NCBI RefSeq assembly: GCF_000600005.1
Contig: NZ_CP007446.1
Coordinates: 1,204,894 to 1,268,893 of the forward strand
Reading direction: 5' to 3'
Length of the DNA: 64,000 nucleotides
DNA from: Snodgrassella alvi wkB2
GTDB taxonomy: Bacteria; Pseudomonadota; Gammaproteobacteria; Burkholderiales; Neisseriaceae
Positions 21,782-30,062 of the stretch are shown piece by piece. A program made the translations under genes and the position numbers. The notes beneath the pieces are model-generated. The model had not been told where the DNA came from, did no database searches, and worked only from the letters and a program-made list of their open reading frames with translations. Numbering within the stretch: position 1 is the stretch's first letter; every line of letters starts with the position of its first letter.

Positions 21782-21861
21782 TGTTTTTTATGGCAACTTG
21801 CTCCGGTTAAGGTCATACGGGTACAACAAATTTTATATCTGCCTTTATAAAGATGATAATT

Positions 21862-22317
21862 ATGAAAAAAATTTTGTTTTCGACTTTATTGGCTTCATAT
21901 GCAGGTTTGGTATTGGCACAAGGTATTGCTGCTAATCATGCATGGGCACGGTTCAGTGTGCCGGGAATGTCTTCCAGTGGTGTATTTATGGATTTGGATA
22001 ATCATTCAGGTAAAGATGATGTTTTACTGAGTGTATCCAGCCCGGTGGCTATGTCTGGTGAAGTGCATGAAACAACCGAAATAGATGGCGTAATGAAAAT
22101 GCGCCCTTTACCGCAAGGTTTGCCCTTACCTGCCGGTAAGGTGACCCAGCTTCAACCGGGGAAAATGCATATTATGTTAATGGGTTTAAAAAAGCCCTTA
22201 GTAAAAGGAACAACAATTCCGGTGCGTTTAACTTTTCGTTATGCCAAACCGTTAATGCTTAATGTTCCTGTCAGTGTCGGTTCTTCTGCTTCAGATAATC
22301 ATCATATGCATCATTAG
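21862..22317 (+). CDS. Periplasmic copper chaperone of the PCuAC family
   Basis: 151-residue secreted protein. An N-terminal signal peptide (KKILFSTLLASYAGLVLA) precedes ANHAWAR. The copper-binding motif H(M)X10MX21HXM is visible as VHETTEIDGVMKMRP, then MHIMLMGL. Proteins of this family carry Cu(I) to cytochrome oxidase assembly. The C-terminus is His/Met rich (DNHHMHH), possibly an extra copper site. I chose the ATG at 21862, three codons after an in-frame ATG at 21853, since it places the signal peptide correctly. A hairpin terminator follows at once. Confidence 0.88.
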   Translation: MKKILFSTLLASYAGLVLAQGIAANHAWARFSVPGMSSSGVFMDLDNHSGKDDVLLSVSSPVAMSGEVHETTEIDGVMKMRPLPQGLPLPAGKVTQLQPGKMHIMLMGLKKPLVKGTTIPVRLTFRYAKPLMLNVPVSVGSSASDNHHMHH

Positions 22318-22324
22318 TTTTGCA

Positions 22325-22347
22325 GCCAGTCTGTCAAACAGGCTGGC
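22325..22347 (+). terminator. Terminator of the copper chaperone gene
   Basis: Stem of 10 bp (gccagtctgt 22325-22334 / acaggctggc 22338-22347, one G-T pair) with a 3-base loop, 8 bases after the stop codon, followed by the T-rich atttatcttta. Confidence 0.7.
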
Positions 22348-22490
22348 ATTTATCTTTATCTTACAATCTCTGGTCTTTCAATAGATTCGTCTACTTAATT
22401 GACTAAGCTGATTGTTGGCTTCTAATTTAATCAGTAGGATATTTTTATTTTATTGATTGAATTTGTTTTATATAAAAATATATTTTGTTT

Positions 22491-22524
22491 CTTTGTTCTG
22501 ATGATAAATCAGAACAAAGTTTTT
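22491..22524 (+). terminator. Hairpin with T-run just upstream of the AsmA-like gene
   Basis: Perfect 12-bp stem (22491-22502 and 22508-22519, arms ctttgttctgat/atcagaacaaag), 5-base loop, then TTTTT at 22520-22524. It looks like an intrinsic terminator but sits only 25 bp before the start codon at 22550, so an attenuator or an insulator are alternatives. Confidence 0.6.
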
Positions 22525-22549
22525 GAGAATAATCCAATTTTAATTCAAT

Positions 22550-24712
22550 ATGATTTCCTTATTGCATTCAGGCAAATTCTGGTTGAAGCTGATTGTATTC
22601 AGCTGCCTGAGCATTATCCTTTTGCTAACCATTGATATAGCCGTTTTGCATTATTTATTTAATGCAGAAGAAATTAATAAACGGGCAAATGCCATGATGG
22701 CAAATAGTGGCCATCAGGTTATTTTTGACCAGGATATAAACCGTGCTATGTTTCCACGCCCGACAGTTACTTTGCACAATGTACGTATTAAAAATAAATT
22801 CAGCAAAGCCGACGATATTCATATTGATGATATGAAAATTGGTTTAGGGTGGCAAAGTTTGTTTGGTCGCATGACAATTGAAAAATTACAGCTTACAAAT
22901 GCACACGTTAATCTTGTTAGAGATAGTCAGAGGCAATGGAATTTGAGCGATTTATGGGAACAACAACAAAAAAATAATCAATTGAAAATTAATCGCTTTA
23001 TTTTGGAAAATGCCAGCTTCCGTATCAATGACGGACAAAATATTCAGAAAATTAATCAGCTAAATTTACAATGGCATAATCTTGGTAATAACAGTTTGCT
23101 TAAACTGGATGGGACGCTCAGCGGCCAATACATGCAGACTATGCAATGTCAGCTAAGTGCTGTTTACCGTCCTGATGCGGTTATGCAGTGGCAGGATATC
23201 AATCTGGAAGTAAAAACTAAGCTACCTTCTTTGGGCGATAGTAATGGCCAATGGCATTTTGATGCGCGCTGGCTGCCTCAGCAGCAGCTTTTTCAGACAA
23301 CTGCTGTCCAATGGCAATGGCACAGTCAGCATAATCAGTTGCATATATCAGGTAATGGTCAGAACTGGCAACTTGGTTGGGCTAAACTATTATTACCACA
23401 ATTGAACGGTGTGGCTACCGCACAAATTGGTGATAATGAGATTAATGCAACTTTATCTGCCAGTAATACCAGCTGGATACAGAATCAATGGTCTTTATCA
23501 CAGTTTCAGATTGATAGTGGCTGGCAAAGTCATTTATATCAAACTGCTTTAACCGTGAGCGGTCAGTTAAACTGGCTGGATATGCGGCATTGGAAAATTA
23601 GTAATTTATCGGTTAACAGCCATCAGGATGCTGTTAATGCTCTGCCTTATTTGCGGTTTATCAGTGATCTGACGGGCAGTCTTCATGGAGATGACAACGG
23701 TAATGCACAGTTAGTATTACAAGGTCAGTTCGATAATCAACCTGTGGATATTAACTTAAATTACCAAAGTGATAAAAATTCAGGAAAAGTGAATGGAAAT
23801 ATTCATCTTGTTCAGCTAAATTTACGCCCGTATATAGATAATACTACCGGTATACTTCCATCTGACTGGCAAAAGTTGTGGCAAAACTGGTTTAAAAACC
23901 GTTCTGTTAATACCCTACTTAATATCGATTCTTTGCAGACGCATAAAGTGCAACTGAATCAGCTGAAAACCAATCTTTCAATTGATGCGCATAATTTTAC
24001 ACTGCAACCATTCAGTATTCAGATGTATGGCGGAAACAGTCAGGGAATGTTACAGATTAGCAATGCTAATCCCTTGAGCTGGAAAATTCAGCAACATGTA
24101 AATAATGTGCAGATAAAATCTTTTCTTCAGGATACATTTGGCTGGCAAAACCTTGACGGAACTGCAGATGCCGATTTTGAGTTACATGGTAATGGAATGA
24201 ACCGTAATCAATGGCTGTCGACTCTGACTGGTAATGCTAAATTACAAATTCATCAGGGTTTCTGGAACGGGATTGATATTAATAACATTTTGCAAAACAG
24301 TGAGAATCAGACTACCGTTGCTTATAATGAAACCAGCCAAACGCCATTCCGTAATATTAAGCTGTTTATTCCGGTAGAGAACGGTAAGAGTAAAAACGGA
24401 CGAATAGAATTGCATGCTGATAACTTTGATATTAAAGGAACGGGTAGTGTTAAATGGCTACAGCAGCAAATGGATTATAATGTGCTGGTTGCTACTCGGC
24501 GTGCTCAGCAGCAAAATTTACTGCCATTACGCATTAATGGCACTTTTAGCCGCCCTTCCTTTACAATTGATTATCAGAAACTGACTGCCGGTTTACACAC
24601 TTCACAACAAAAACAGGACAGTTTGCGGCAAACATTACAGCAGCAATGGTTATGGCTGAATCAAGGAGCTAGTTCCTCTTCCGAAACTCATACCTCTGCT
24701 CGTCAGCCATGA
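22550..24712 (+). CDS. AsmA family protein
   Basis: 720-residue inner-membrane-anchored periplasmic protein. One N-terminal membrane segment (about residues 11-35), then the AsmA N-terminal domain (FDQDINRAMFPRPTVTLHNVRI, MKIGLGWQSLFGRMTIEKLQL), and a C-terminal AsmA_2-like part (DGTADADFELHGNGMNRNQWLSTLTGNAKL in two pieces). AsmA-like proteins form bridge-like grooves implicated in phospholipid transport to the outer membrane. No clear ribosome site precedes the ATG. Its TGA overlaps the mnmC ATG by 4 bp, so the two genes are coupled. Confidence 0.85.
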   Translation: MISLLHSGKFWLKLIVFSCLSIILLLTIDIAVLHYLFNAEEINKRANAMMANSGHQVIFDQDINRAMFPRPTVTLHNVRIKNKFSKADDIHIDDMKIGLGWQSLFGRMTIEKLQLTNAHVNLVRDSQRQWNLSDLWEQQQKNNQLKINRFILENASFRINDGQNIQKINQLNLQWHNLGNNSLLKLDGTLSGQYMQTMQCQLSAVYRPDAVMQWQDINLEVKTKLPSLGDSNGQWHFDARWLPQQQLFQTTAVQWQWHSQHNQLHISGNGQNWQLGWAKLLLPQLNGVATAQIGDNEINATLSASNTSWIQNQWSLSQFQIDSGWQSHLYQTALTVSGQLNWLDMRHWKISNLSVNSHQDAVNALPYLRFISDLTGSLHGDDNGNAQLVLQGQFDNQPVDINLNYQSDKNSGKVNGNIHLVQLNLRPYIDNTTGILPSDWQKLWQNWFKNRSVNTLLNIDSLQTHKVQLNQLKTNLSIDAHNFTLQPFSIQMYGGNSQGMLQISNANPLSWKIQQHVNNVQIKSFLQDTFGWQNLDGTADADFELHGNGMNRNQWLSTLTGNAKLQIHQGFWNGIDINNILQNSENQTTVAYNETSQTPFRNIKLFIPVENGKSKNGRIELHADNFDIKGTGSVKWLQQQMDYNVLVATRRAQQQNLLPLRINGTFSRPSFTIDYQKLTAGLHTSQQKQDSLRQTLQQQWLWLNQGASSSSETHTSARQP

Positions 24713-26289
24713 GCGTTTATACTTTCCACGGGTGGCCGAAGCCAGATGAACTGGCTGAGAAGATAGGCAGTGATGAGCAGGCAGAAATCATAATAATTGC
24801 ACAAGACTGGCCTGAGTCTTTAACTGCACAATCACCTGCTGGCCAGATTATTGTACAGCTCTGGCTTGAAGCCAAGATATTCTGGCTGCACCAGCCGGTA
24901 TTTAGTTATCCATTTCGTTATGCAGGAAAATTTATTCTTATTCAGCCGCATGTATATGAACAATGGGTTCAGTTTAATCCCGGTATAGTCTGTACAAGTA
25001 CGACGCCCGTTTATTCTGAATTCAGATATAAACCATGGCTTACCTTGCCGGATTTATTACCGGTTAAATCCGTGGTGGTGATTGGCGCAGGTATTGCCGG
25101 CGCTGCCACTGCCTTTGCTCTGGCAAAGCGTGGTATAGCAGTAACAGTCATAGAACAGCATACAATTGCCAGCGCAGCCTCAGGCAATCATCTTGGTCTG
25201 TTATACGCAAAAATTTCTGCCCATGCTACGGTTCAGACTGAGCTACTACTAGCTGGCTATGGCTACAGCCGGGCACTGCTCAGCAACTGTTTGCCTTCCG
25301 GTCAGGGTTGGCTGGATTGTGGTGTTATCCATCTGAATTACAATTCAAAAGAACAGCAACGTAATATGCTGTTGGCTAATCAAAATCCGCAAAGTAAATT
25401 ATTTCATGCTGTTACACAGGAAGAAGCCAGTCAGATTGCCGGTATAGATTTGCCGCATAGTGGTTTATGGTGGCCTTATGGCGCTGCAATTAATCCTCTC
25501 AGCTGGATTCAGAATATGCTCAGGCACCCGCTGATTCAGGTATTAACAACAACGAAAGTAAATGCCATTTGCCGGCAAAAGGATTTATGGCAGATAGATT
25601 GTCAGAATCAGCTTGAGGTATTTTCACTTAATGCATCACATATTGTCATTTGTGCCGGAGCCGAAAGTAATTTTTTGTATCCGGTAGCCGGATGGCCGCT
25701 TCATAAAATACGCGGTCAGACAACTACAGCCAGTATAAAACAGGAGGCTGTACAGCCACACTGCGCATTGAGTGCAAATAGTTATATTACCCCGCAATGG
25801 CGTGATAAATTGTGTTTTGGCGCTACCTTTCATCCCAATCAAACCAATGATGATTTAACCAGTGAAGACGAAAAAGAAAACTGGCAGCAATTACGCCAAT
25901 GGATGCCGTATCTTGCAGCTAACTTAGATTCTGATATCCCTTTGCAGGGACATGCAGCCATACGCTGTGATGCTTATGATCATTTACCGGTTGTCGGACC
26001 AATCGGCGATACATCTGCTATGTTCAAGTATTATGCGCAGTTGCGTATGGATAAAAACTACCCGCTTACCCAGCCCTGTCCATGGCTGCCGGGAGCATTT
26101 ATTAATACCGCTCATGGCAGCCGTGGATTGATTACTGCTCCGCTATGCGCTGAAGCTATAGCTGCATCTATTCTTGGTTTGCCCTCTCCTTTATCGGTAC
26201 GCTTACAGCAGGCTTTACATCCGAATCGTTTACCCATCAGGATGCTCACTCATCACCAATCATTCACATTTGCTGCACAGACTAAGTAA
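24709..26289 (+). CDS. mnmC: MnmC oxidoreductase half (FAD-dependent cmnm5s2U34 tRNA oxidoreductase), no methyltransferase domain
   Basis: 526 residues. From about residue 120 it matches the C-terminal domain of E. coli MnmC: Rossmann GAGIAGAATAFALAKRG, ASGNHLGLLYAKIS, the ITPQW...GATFHPN region, ARCDAYDHLPVVGPIGD-like IRCDAYDHLPVVG, and the end HGSRGLITAPLCAEAIAASILG. This half removes the carboxymethyl group from cmnm5(s2)U34 of tRNA. The first ~120 residues are not the usual MnmC methyltransferase domain, and I see no SAM motif. Coupled to the AsmA-like gene by ATGA. Confidence 0.85.
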   Translation: MSVYTFHGWPKPDELAEKIGSDEQAEIIIIAQDWPESLTAQSPAGQIIVQLWLEAKIFWLHQPVFSYPFRYAGKFILIQPHVYEQWVQFNPGIVCTSTTPVYSEFRYKPWLTLPDLLPVKSVVVIGAGIAGAATAFALAKRGIAVTVIEQHTIASAASGNHLGLLYAKISAHATVQTELLLAGYGYSRALLSNCLPSGQGWLDCGVIHLNYNSKEQQRNMLLANQNPQSKLFHAVTQEEASQIAGIDLPHSGLWWPYGAAINPLSWIQNMLRHPLIQVLTTTKVNAICRQKDLWQIDCQNQLEVFSLNASHIVICAGAESNFLYPVAGWPLHKIRGQTTTASIKQEAVQPHCALSANSYITPQWRDKLCFGATFHPNQTNDDLTSEDEKENWQQLRQWMPYLAANLDSDIPLQGHAAIRCDAYDHLPVVGPIGDTSAMFKYYAQLRMDKNYPLTQPCPWLPGAFINTAHGSRGLITAPLCAEAIAASILGLPSPLSVRLQQALHPNRLPIRMLTHHQSFTFAAQTK

Positions 26290-26305
26290 CATTTTGCATA
26301 TATAT

Positions 26306-26348
26306 AATGTTATAGGGTATCATTTATGTAATGTTATATAGTAACATT
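26306..26348 (+). promoter_or_regulatory. Tandem Zur-like operator boxes before the zinc importer operon
   Basis: Two imperfect palindromes with centres 24 bp apart: 26306-26324 and 26330-26348. The second contains TGTTATATAGTAACA (26332-26346), one base off the neisserial Zur element as I remember it (TGTTAT-DNH-ATAACA). A further half-site AGTAACATT lies at 26284-26292. They sit directly upstream of a metal ABC importer, as expected for zinc repression. Confidence 0.62.
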
Positions 26349-26379
26349 CTTGATTAAAATTGCTTATTAAAGGCTCAGT

Positions 26380-26484
26380 ATGTTTTCACTCTTGCTTTGC
26401 GGAGCAATAAAACGTCTGTCATGGGTAAGCCTGATTCTGGTTTTACTCTGGTTAATGTATGCATGGGCGGTGTGCGGATCATGA
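26380..26484 (+). CDS. Small membrane peptide, leader ORF of the zinc importer operon
   Basis: A 34-residue ORF that starts MFSLLLCGAIKRLSW and continues with one strongly hydrophobic segment (about residues 15-32, SLILVLLWLMYAWAV) before ending at CGS. AAAGG lies 6 bases before its ATG, a better ribosome site than that of the downstream ATPase gene. Its TGA overlaps the ATPase ATG (ATGA at 26481-26484), so translation of the ATPase is probably coupled to it. It could be a small transporter subunit, or a leader whose only role is coupling. I recognise no family. Confidence 0.6.
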   Translation: MFSLLLCGAIKRLSWVSLILVLLWLMYAWAVCGS

Positions 26485-27209
26485 GTATTCAGCTTGAAAA
26501 TGTTACTGTGAGCTATAGACATCGACCGGCTATTCATCATATCAATATTGATTTTAATATGAATGAGATGTGGGCTATATTTGGTCCAAACGGAGCGGGT
26601 AAATCAACTTTGCTTAAAGCCATTATGCATCTTGTTCGCCCTGATAGCGGCCAAATTAGCTGGGGAAAATTGCAGCGCTCTGATATTGCTTATCTGCCTC
26701 AGCAGTCGGATATTGATCGTAGCCAGCCGATGAGTGTATTTGAACTGGTAGCAATGGGTTTATGGTATGAAACCGGTTTTTTTGCCAGTATATCTAAAGC
26801 CATGTATCAGCGAATTTTTAATGTACTTAACCAGGTAGGGATGTTGCAATATAAAGACCGCAGTATTGCTCAGCTTTCTAACGGACAGTTTCAACGCATA
26901 TTGCTGGCGCGTATGCTGATTCAGAATGCAAGTGTATTATTACTGGATGAACCATTTAATGCTGTCGATGCGTCAACCACATTTGCTTTACTGGATATAC
27001 TCAAGACATATCAGCAGCAACAAAAATGTACTGTTATTACCGTTTTGCACGATTATGAACAAGTACAAGCCTATTTCCCCAATACGCTATTAATTGCCCG
27101 TGAAAAAATTGCAGCAGGTAAAACGGATAAAGTAATAACAGAAAATAATCTGCAAAAGGCAGCGGCAGCTATGCAGCAATATGAACAAAACCAGTGGTGT
27201 GACAGGTAA
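26481..27209 (+). CDS. aztA: Zinc-type metal ABC transporter ATP-binding protein (AztA-like)
   Basis: 242-residue ABC ATPase. Walker A GPNGAGKST is at residues 35-43, the signature reads LSNGQ instead of LSGGQ (132-136), Walker B LLLDEP is at 153-158, and a VLHDYEQV switch histidine follows. Segments IAYLPQQSDIDRSQPMSV and ELVAMGLW match the AztA subgroup better than ZnuC. Start: the ATG at 26481 overlaps the small leader ORF; the longer open frame upstream is in conflict with that ORF. It powers the permease encoded 5 bp downstream. Confidence 0.85.
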   Translation: MSIQLENVTVSYRHRPAIHHINIDFNMNEMWAIFGPNGAGKSTLLKAIMHLVRPDSGQISWGKLQRSDIAYLPQQSDIDRSQPMSVFELVAMGLWYETGFFASISKAMYQRIFNVLNQVGMLQYKDRSIAQLSNGQFQRILLARMLIQNASVLLLDEPFNAVDASTTFALLDILKTYQQQQKCTVITVLHDYEQVQAYFPNTLLIAREKIAAGKTDKVITENNLQKAAAAMQQYEQNQWCDR

Positions 27210-27214
27210 AACTG

Positions 27215-28090
27215 ATGAATATTGTCCATTTACTTACAGAACCTTTTGCTGATTATGATTTTATGCGTTATGCACTCTGCTCTATTGTATTTCTTGCTTT
27301 GGGGACGGCACCGGTAGGGGTTTTTCTGATGATGCGCCGCATGAGTCTGGTTGGTGATGCTTTAGGCCATGCAATTTTACCGGGTGCTGCCGCTGGTTAT
27401 ATGATTGCCGGTCTCAGTCTGCCTGCAATGAGTTTAGGTGGCTTTATTGCCGGTTTACTGATGGCTTTACTGGCCGGTCTGGCCAGCCGCTTTGCCGATG
27501 TACGTGAAGATGCCAGCTTTGCAGCTTTTTTTCTTACCTGTCTGGCTTTAGGCGTGGTGTTGGTCAGTCGTGGCGGTAATAGCGTCGATTTACTGAATTT
27601 ATTATTCGGCTCAATTTTATCGGTTGATCGTGCGGCCTTAACTTTGGTTGCGGTAGTCAGCAGTATAACCATGCTGGTACTGGCTGTTATTTACCGGCCG
27701 CTAATGCTGGAAAGTATCGATCCGCTGTTTCTGCGTGCCGTAAACGGAAAAGGGACACTTTGGCATATTATTTTTTTAATTCTTGTCGTCTTGAATCTGG
27801 TAGCTGGTTTTCAGGCATTAGGTACCCTGATGTCTGTAGGCTTGATGATGTTACCGGCTATCAGCGCAAGGCTATGGCATAAAACGATGGGCGGCATGAT
27901 GACGATTGCTGCCGGTATTGCCATAGTTTGCGGATTTATCGGATTACTGCTTTCTTACTATATAGATCTGCCTTCAGGTCCGGCAATTATTTTGTGTTGT
28001 GGTTTTGTTTATATTCTGTCTTTATTTATTGGTTGTGAAAACGGTATTTTATGGTGGTTATATAAACGTCACCGTCATCATATTACCTGA
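27215..28090 (+). CDS. aztB: Zinc-type metal ABC transporter permease (AztB-like)
   Basis: 291 residues with about eight hydrophobic segments, ABC-3 permease family. Characteristic pieces are GTAPVGVFLMMRRMSLVGDALGHA, LPGAAAGYMIAGLSLPAM, REDASFAAFFLTCLALGVVL and GTLMSVGLMMLPAISARLW. The similarity I recall is to AztB permeases of zinc ABC importers. It lies 5 bp behind the ATPase gene with AGG upstream of the ATG, and is followed by the binding-protein gene after 36 bp. Confidence 0.87.
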   Translation: MNIVHLLTEPFADYDFMRYALCSIVFLALGTAPVGVFLMMRRMSLVGDALGHAILPGAAAGYMIAGLSLPAMSLGGFIAGLLMALLAGLASRFADVREDASFAAFFLTCLALGVVLVSRGGNSVDLLNLLFGSILSVDRAALTLVAVVSSITMLVLAVIYRPLMLESIDPLFLRAVNGKGTLWHIIFLILVVLNLVAGFQALGTLMSVGLMMLPAISARLWHKTMGGMMTIAAGIAIVCGFIGLLLSYYIDLPSGPAIILCCGFVYILSLFIGCENGILWWLYKRHRHHIT

Positions 28091-28126
28091 AAAATTTTCA
28101 GTAAACTCATTTTAGGATATTAGTTG

Positions 28127-29014
28127 ATGAAACGTGGTCTGTTTATCTGTCTGTTAACTTTATTTCTGACTGGTTTAGCCAGCATAATTCATGCAGCACC
28201 ATTACCGGTAATCACAAGCTTTAGTATTCTGGGAGATGTTACACGGCAAATCGGCGGTGAACGAGTACAGGTACGAAGCCTGATTGGTACTGATCAGGAT
28301 GCGCATATGTATCAGTTAGTAAGTAAAGATTTACGTGACATGCGTACTGCTAAACTGATTTTGCTTAATGGACTGGGGCTTGAACCTCTTGCTTTGCAAC
28401 GTGCCGCTCAGCAAAGCCGAGTACCTTTGTTTACTGTTACTCAGAACATTAAGCCGTTAATGCTGGCTGATGACGGTCACGGACATCATCAGCATACCGA
28501 TCCGCATGTCTGGAATGACCCTGTTCTCATGCAAATATATGCACGCAACATTGCTAATGCTCTGATAAGTGTGGATCCGCAAGGTAAAGCCTATTATCAG
28601 CAGCGTCTGACTGCATATCAGCAACAACTTGCCGGATTGAATAACTGGGCAAGCAAAATGTTTAATGCAGTGCCTGCAGAAAAACGAAAAGTGTTAACCG
28701 GACATGATGCTTTCGGTTATATGGCAAAACGTTACCGGATTGAATTTATTGCGCCACAAGGTATGAGCACCGAAGCAGAGCCTTCTGCCCGTCAGGTTGC
28801 CGCTATTATCAGCCAGATCCGGCGCGATCATATTAAAGCTATATTTATGGAAAACATAAAAAATCCGAAGATGGTTCAGCGTATTGCCAGCGAGACTCAA
28901 ACCAAAATATCTGGTCGTCTTTATTCTGATGCACTGAGCAAAGGTGCTCCGGCAGCTACATACATTGATATGTTCCGTTATAATGTAAATGCTTTATGCA
29001 GTGCGATGAAATAA
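28127..29014 (+). CDS. aztC: Periplasmic metal-binding protein of a zinc-type ABC transporter (AztC-like)
   Basis: 295-residue cluster A-I substrate-binding protein with a signal peptide (about residues 1-24, ending IIHAAP). The expected metal ligands are all readable: His60 (DAHMYQ), His127 (TDPHVWNDP), His193 (TGHDAFGY) and Asp268 (YSDAL). A short His-rich loop (DDGHGHHQH, 116-123) precedes the second ligand, as in zinc carriers. The ATG at 28127 follows a TTG and has AGGA upstream. Zinc is the likeliest substrate given the Zur-like boxes; manganese cannot be excluded. Confidence 0.86.
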   Translation: MKRGLFICLLTLFLTGLASIIHAAPLPVITSFSILGDVTRQIGGERVQVRSLIGTDQDAHMYQLVSKDLRDMRTAKLILLNGLGLEPLALQRAAQQSRVPLFTVTQNIKPLMLADDGHGHHQHTDPHVWNDPVLMQIYARNIANALISVDPQGKAYYQQRLTAYQQQLAGLNNWASKMFNAVPAEKRKVLTGHDAFGYMAKRYRIEFIAPQGMSTEAEPSARQVAAIISQIRRDHIKAIFMENIKNPKMVQRIASETQTKISGRLYSDALSKGAPAATYIDMFRYNVNALCSAMK

Positions 29015-29025
29015 ATTTACAGATA

Positions 29026-29059
29026 AGCATATAGTCAGTGCTGGCTATATGCTGTTTTT
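29026..29059. terminator. Terminator between the zinc operon and the DUF455 gene
   Basis: 9-bp stem agcatatag/ctatatgct (29026-29034, 29045-29053), extendable inside by a G-T pair and cag/ctg, followed by GTTTTT. It serves the plus-strand operon and lies just outside the stop of the convergent minus-strand gene. Confidence 0.7.
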
Positions 29060-29909
29060 AATTTTGTAAAGCCTGCCGCCAGTTGTGTATATCTGTCTGG
29101 CGGTTTTGCTCAAAATTTTCCAGCATTTCCAGTTCAAAACTAGAAAAACCGGCTTGTTCCCGTGCTTCCAGATTAACATAGCCGCGAAAAATAAATAAAT
29201 CATAACGACTGAGTAAGCGACGAAATAATGTCAGTGGCTCAAGTCCGCGCTGTTTACATAAATACTGATACCAGTAATTTCCCGCACGTACATGCCCTAC
29301 TTCTTCACGATAGATAATATCCAATACAGCACAAGTTTCATCATCCCCTTTTTGAGCAAATTTCTTACGCATTCCGGGTGTTACATCCAGCCCTCGTGCT
29401 TCCAGTACTCTGGGTACTAAAGCCATGCGCAGTAATGGATCAAATGCAGTTTTATAAGCCATATCCCATAAATGATTATGAGCTGAAAAATCACCATAAT
29501 CATATCCGGTTGCTTGCAAACGCTGACGCATAAGCTGAAAGTGTTTTGCTTCTTCAGCAGCAATCCGTACCCAGTCACGAGTGAACTCTTCCGGTAACAA
29601 TCTGAATCGGTAGGCTGCGTCTAAAGCCAGATTGATTGCATTAAATTCAATATGACAAACTGCATGCAACAAAGCTGCATAACCTTCTATAGTAGTTAAA
29701 TTTCTGTTTGTAACTCTGGAGGGAGGCACTAACTCAGGTTTCGGTGGATGTCCGGCCAGACGAAAATCTTTTATTTCACCTGTTTCATCCCTTCTCAGAC
29801 TATTCGCAGGTGTATCTGAGCACAGTTGCTGTGCAGTTAAACTTAGCGTACATTTTTCCTCAGGCTGGCAACTTAACAAAGCAGATTCGAGTAATAAGAC
29901 AATAGACAT
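29058..29909 (-). CDS. DUF455 family ferritin-like protein
   Basis: 283-residue protein of the DUF455 family, ferritin-like fold. Putative di-iron ligands lie in CHIEFNAINLALDAAYRF, AAEEAKHFQLM and YREEVGHVRAGNYWY, giving the E...ExxH...E...ExxH pattern of a carboxylate-bridged di-iron site. Also typical are the N-terminal GHPPKPELVPP and the middle VPRVLEARGLDVTPGM. Family function is unknown; some relatives are compared with the tRNA hydroxylase MiaE. Transcribed alone, convergent with the zinc operon. Confidence 0.8.
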   Translation of the reverse strand: MSIVLLLESALLSCQPEEKCTLSLTAQQLCSDTPANSLRRDETGEIKDFRLAGHPPKPELVPPSRVTNRNLTTIEGYAALLHAVCHIEFNAINLALDAAYRFRLLPEEFTRDWVRIAAEEAKHFQLMRQRLQATGYDYGDFSAHNHLWDMAYKTAFDPLLRMALVPRVLEARGLDVTPGMRKKFAQKGDDETCAVLDIIYREEVGHVRAGNYWYQYLCKQRGLEPLTLFRRLLSRYDLFIFRGYVNLEAREQAGFSSFELEMLENFEQNRQTDIHNWRQALQN

Positions 29910-30062
29910 ATATAGAAGTTACGTTATGGCAAAATTATGATTGAGTATACATGTCCTGTCGCTGCTAAATAAACCGCGATTTAATATGATTTAACAATTT
30001 AATGGTTTTAATCAGCTATTATGAATTACAATATCAATTTATTAATATATAAAAGGATTAAA

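Noticed and set aside
26397-26480. N-terminal extension of the zinc importer ATPase
   Set aside because: It conflicts with the small leader ORF, has no family similarity, and ABC ATPases of this kind start at the ATG at 26481.
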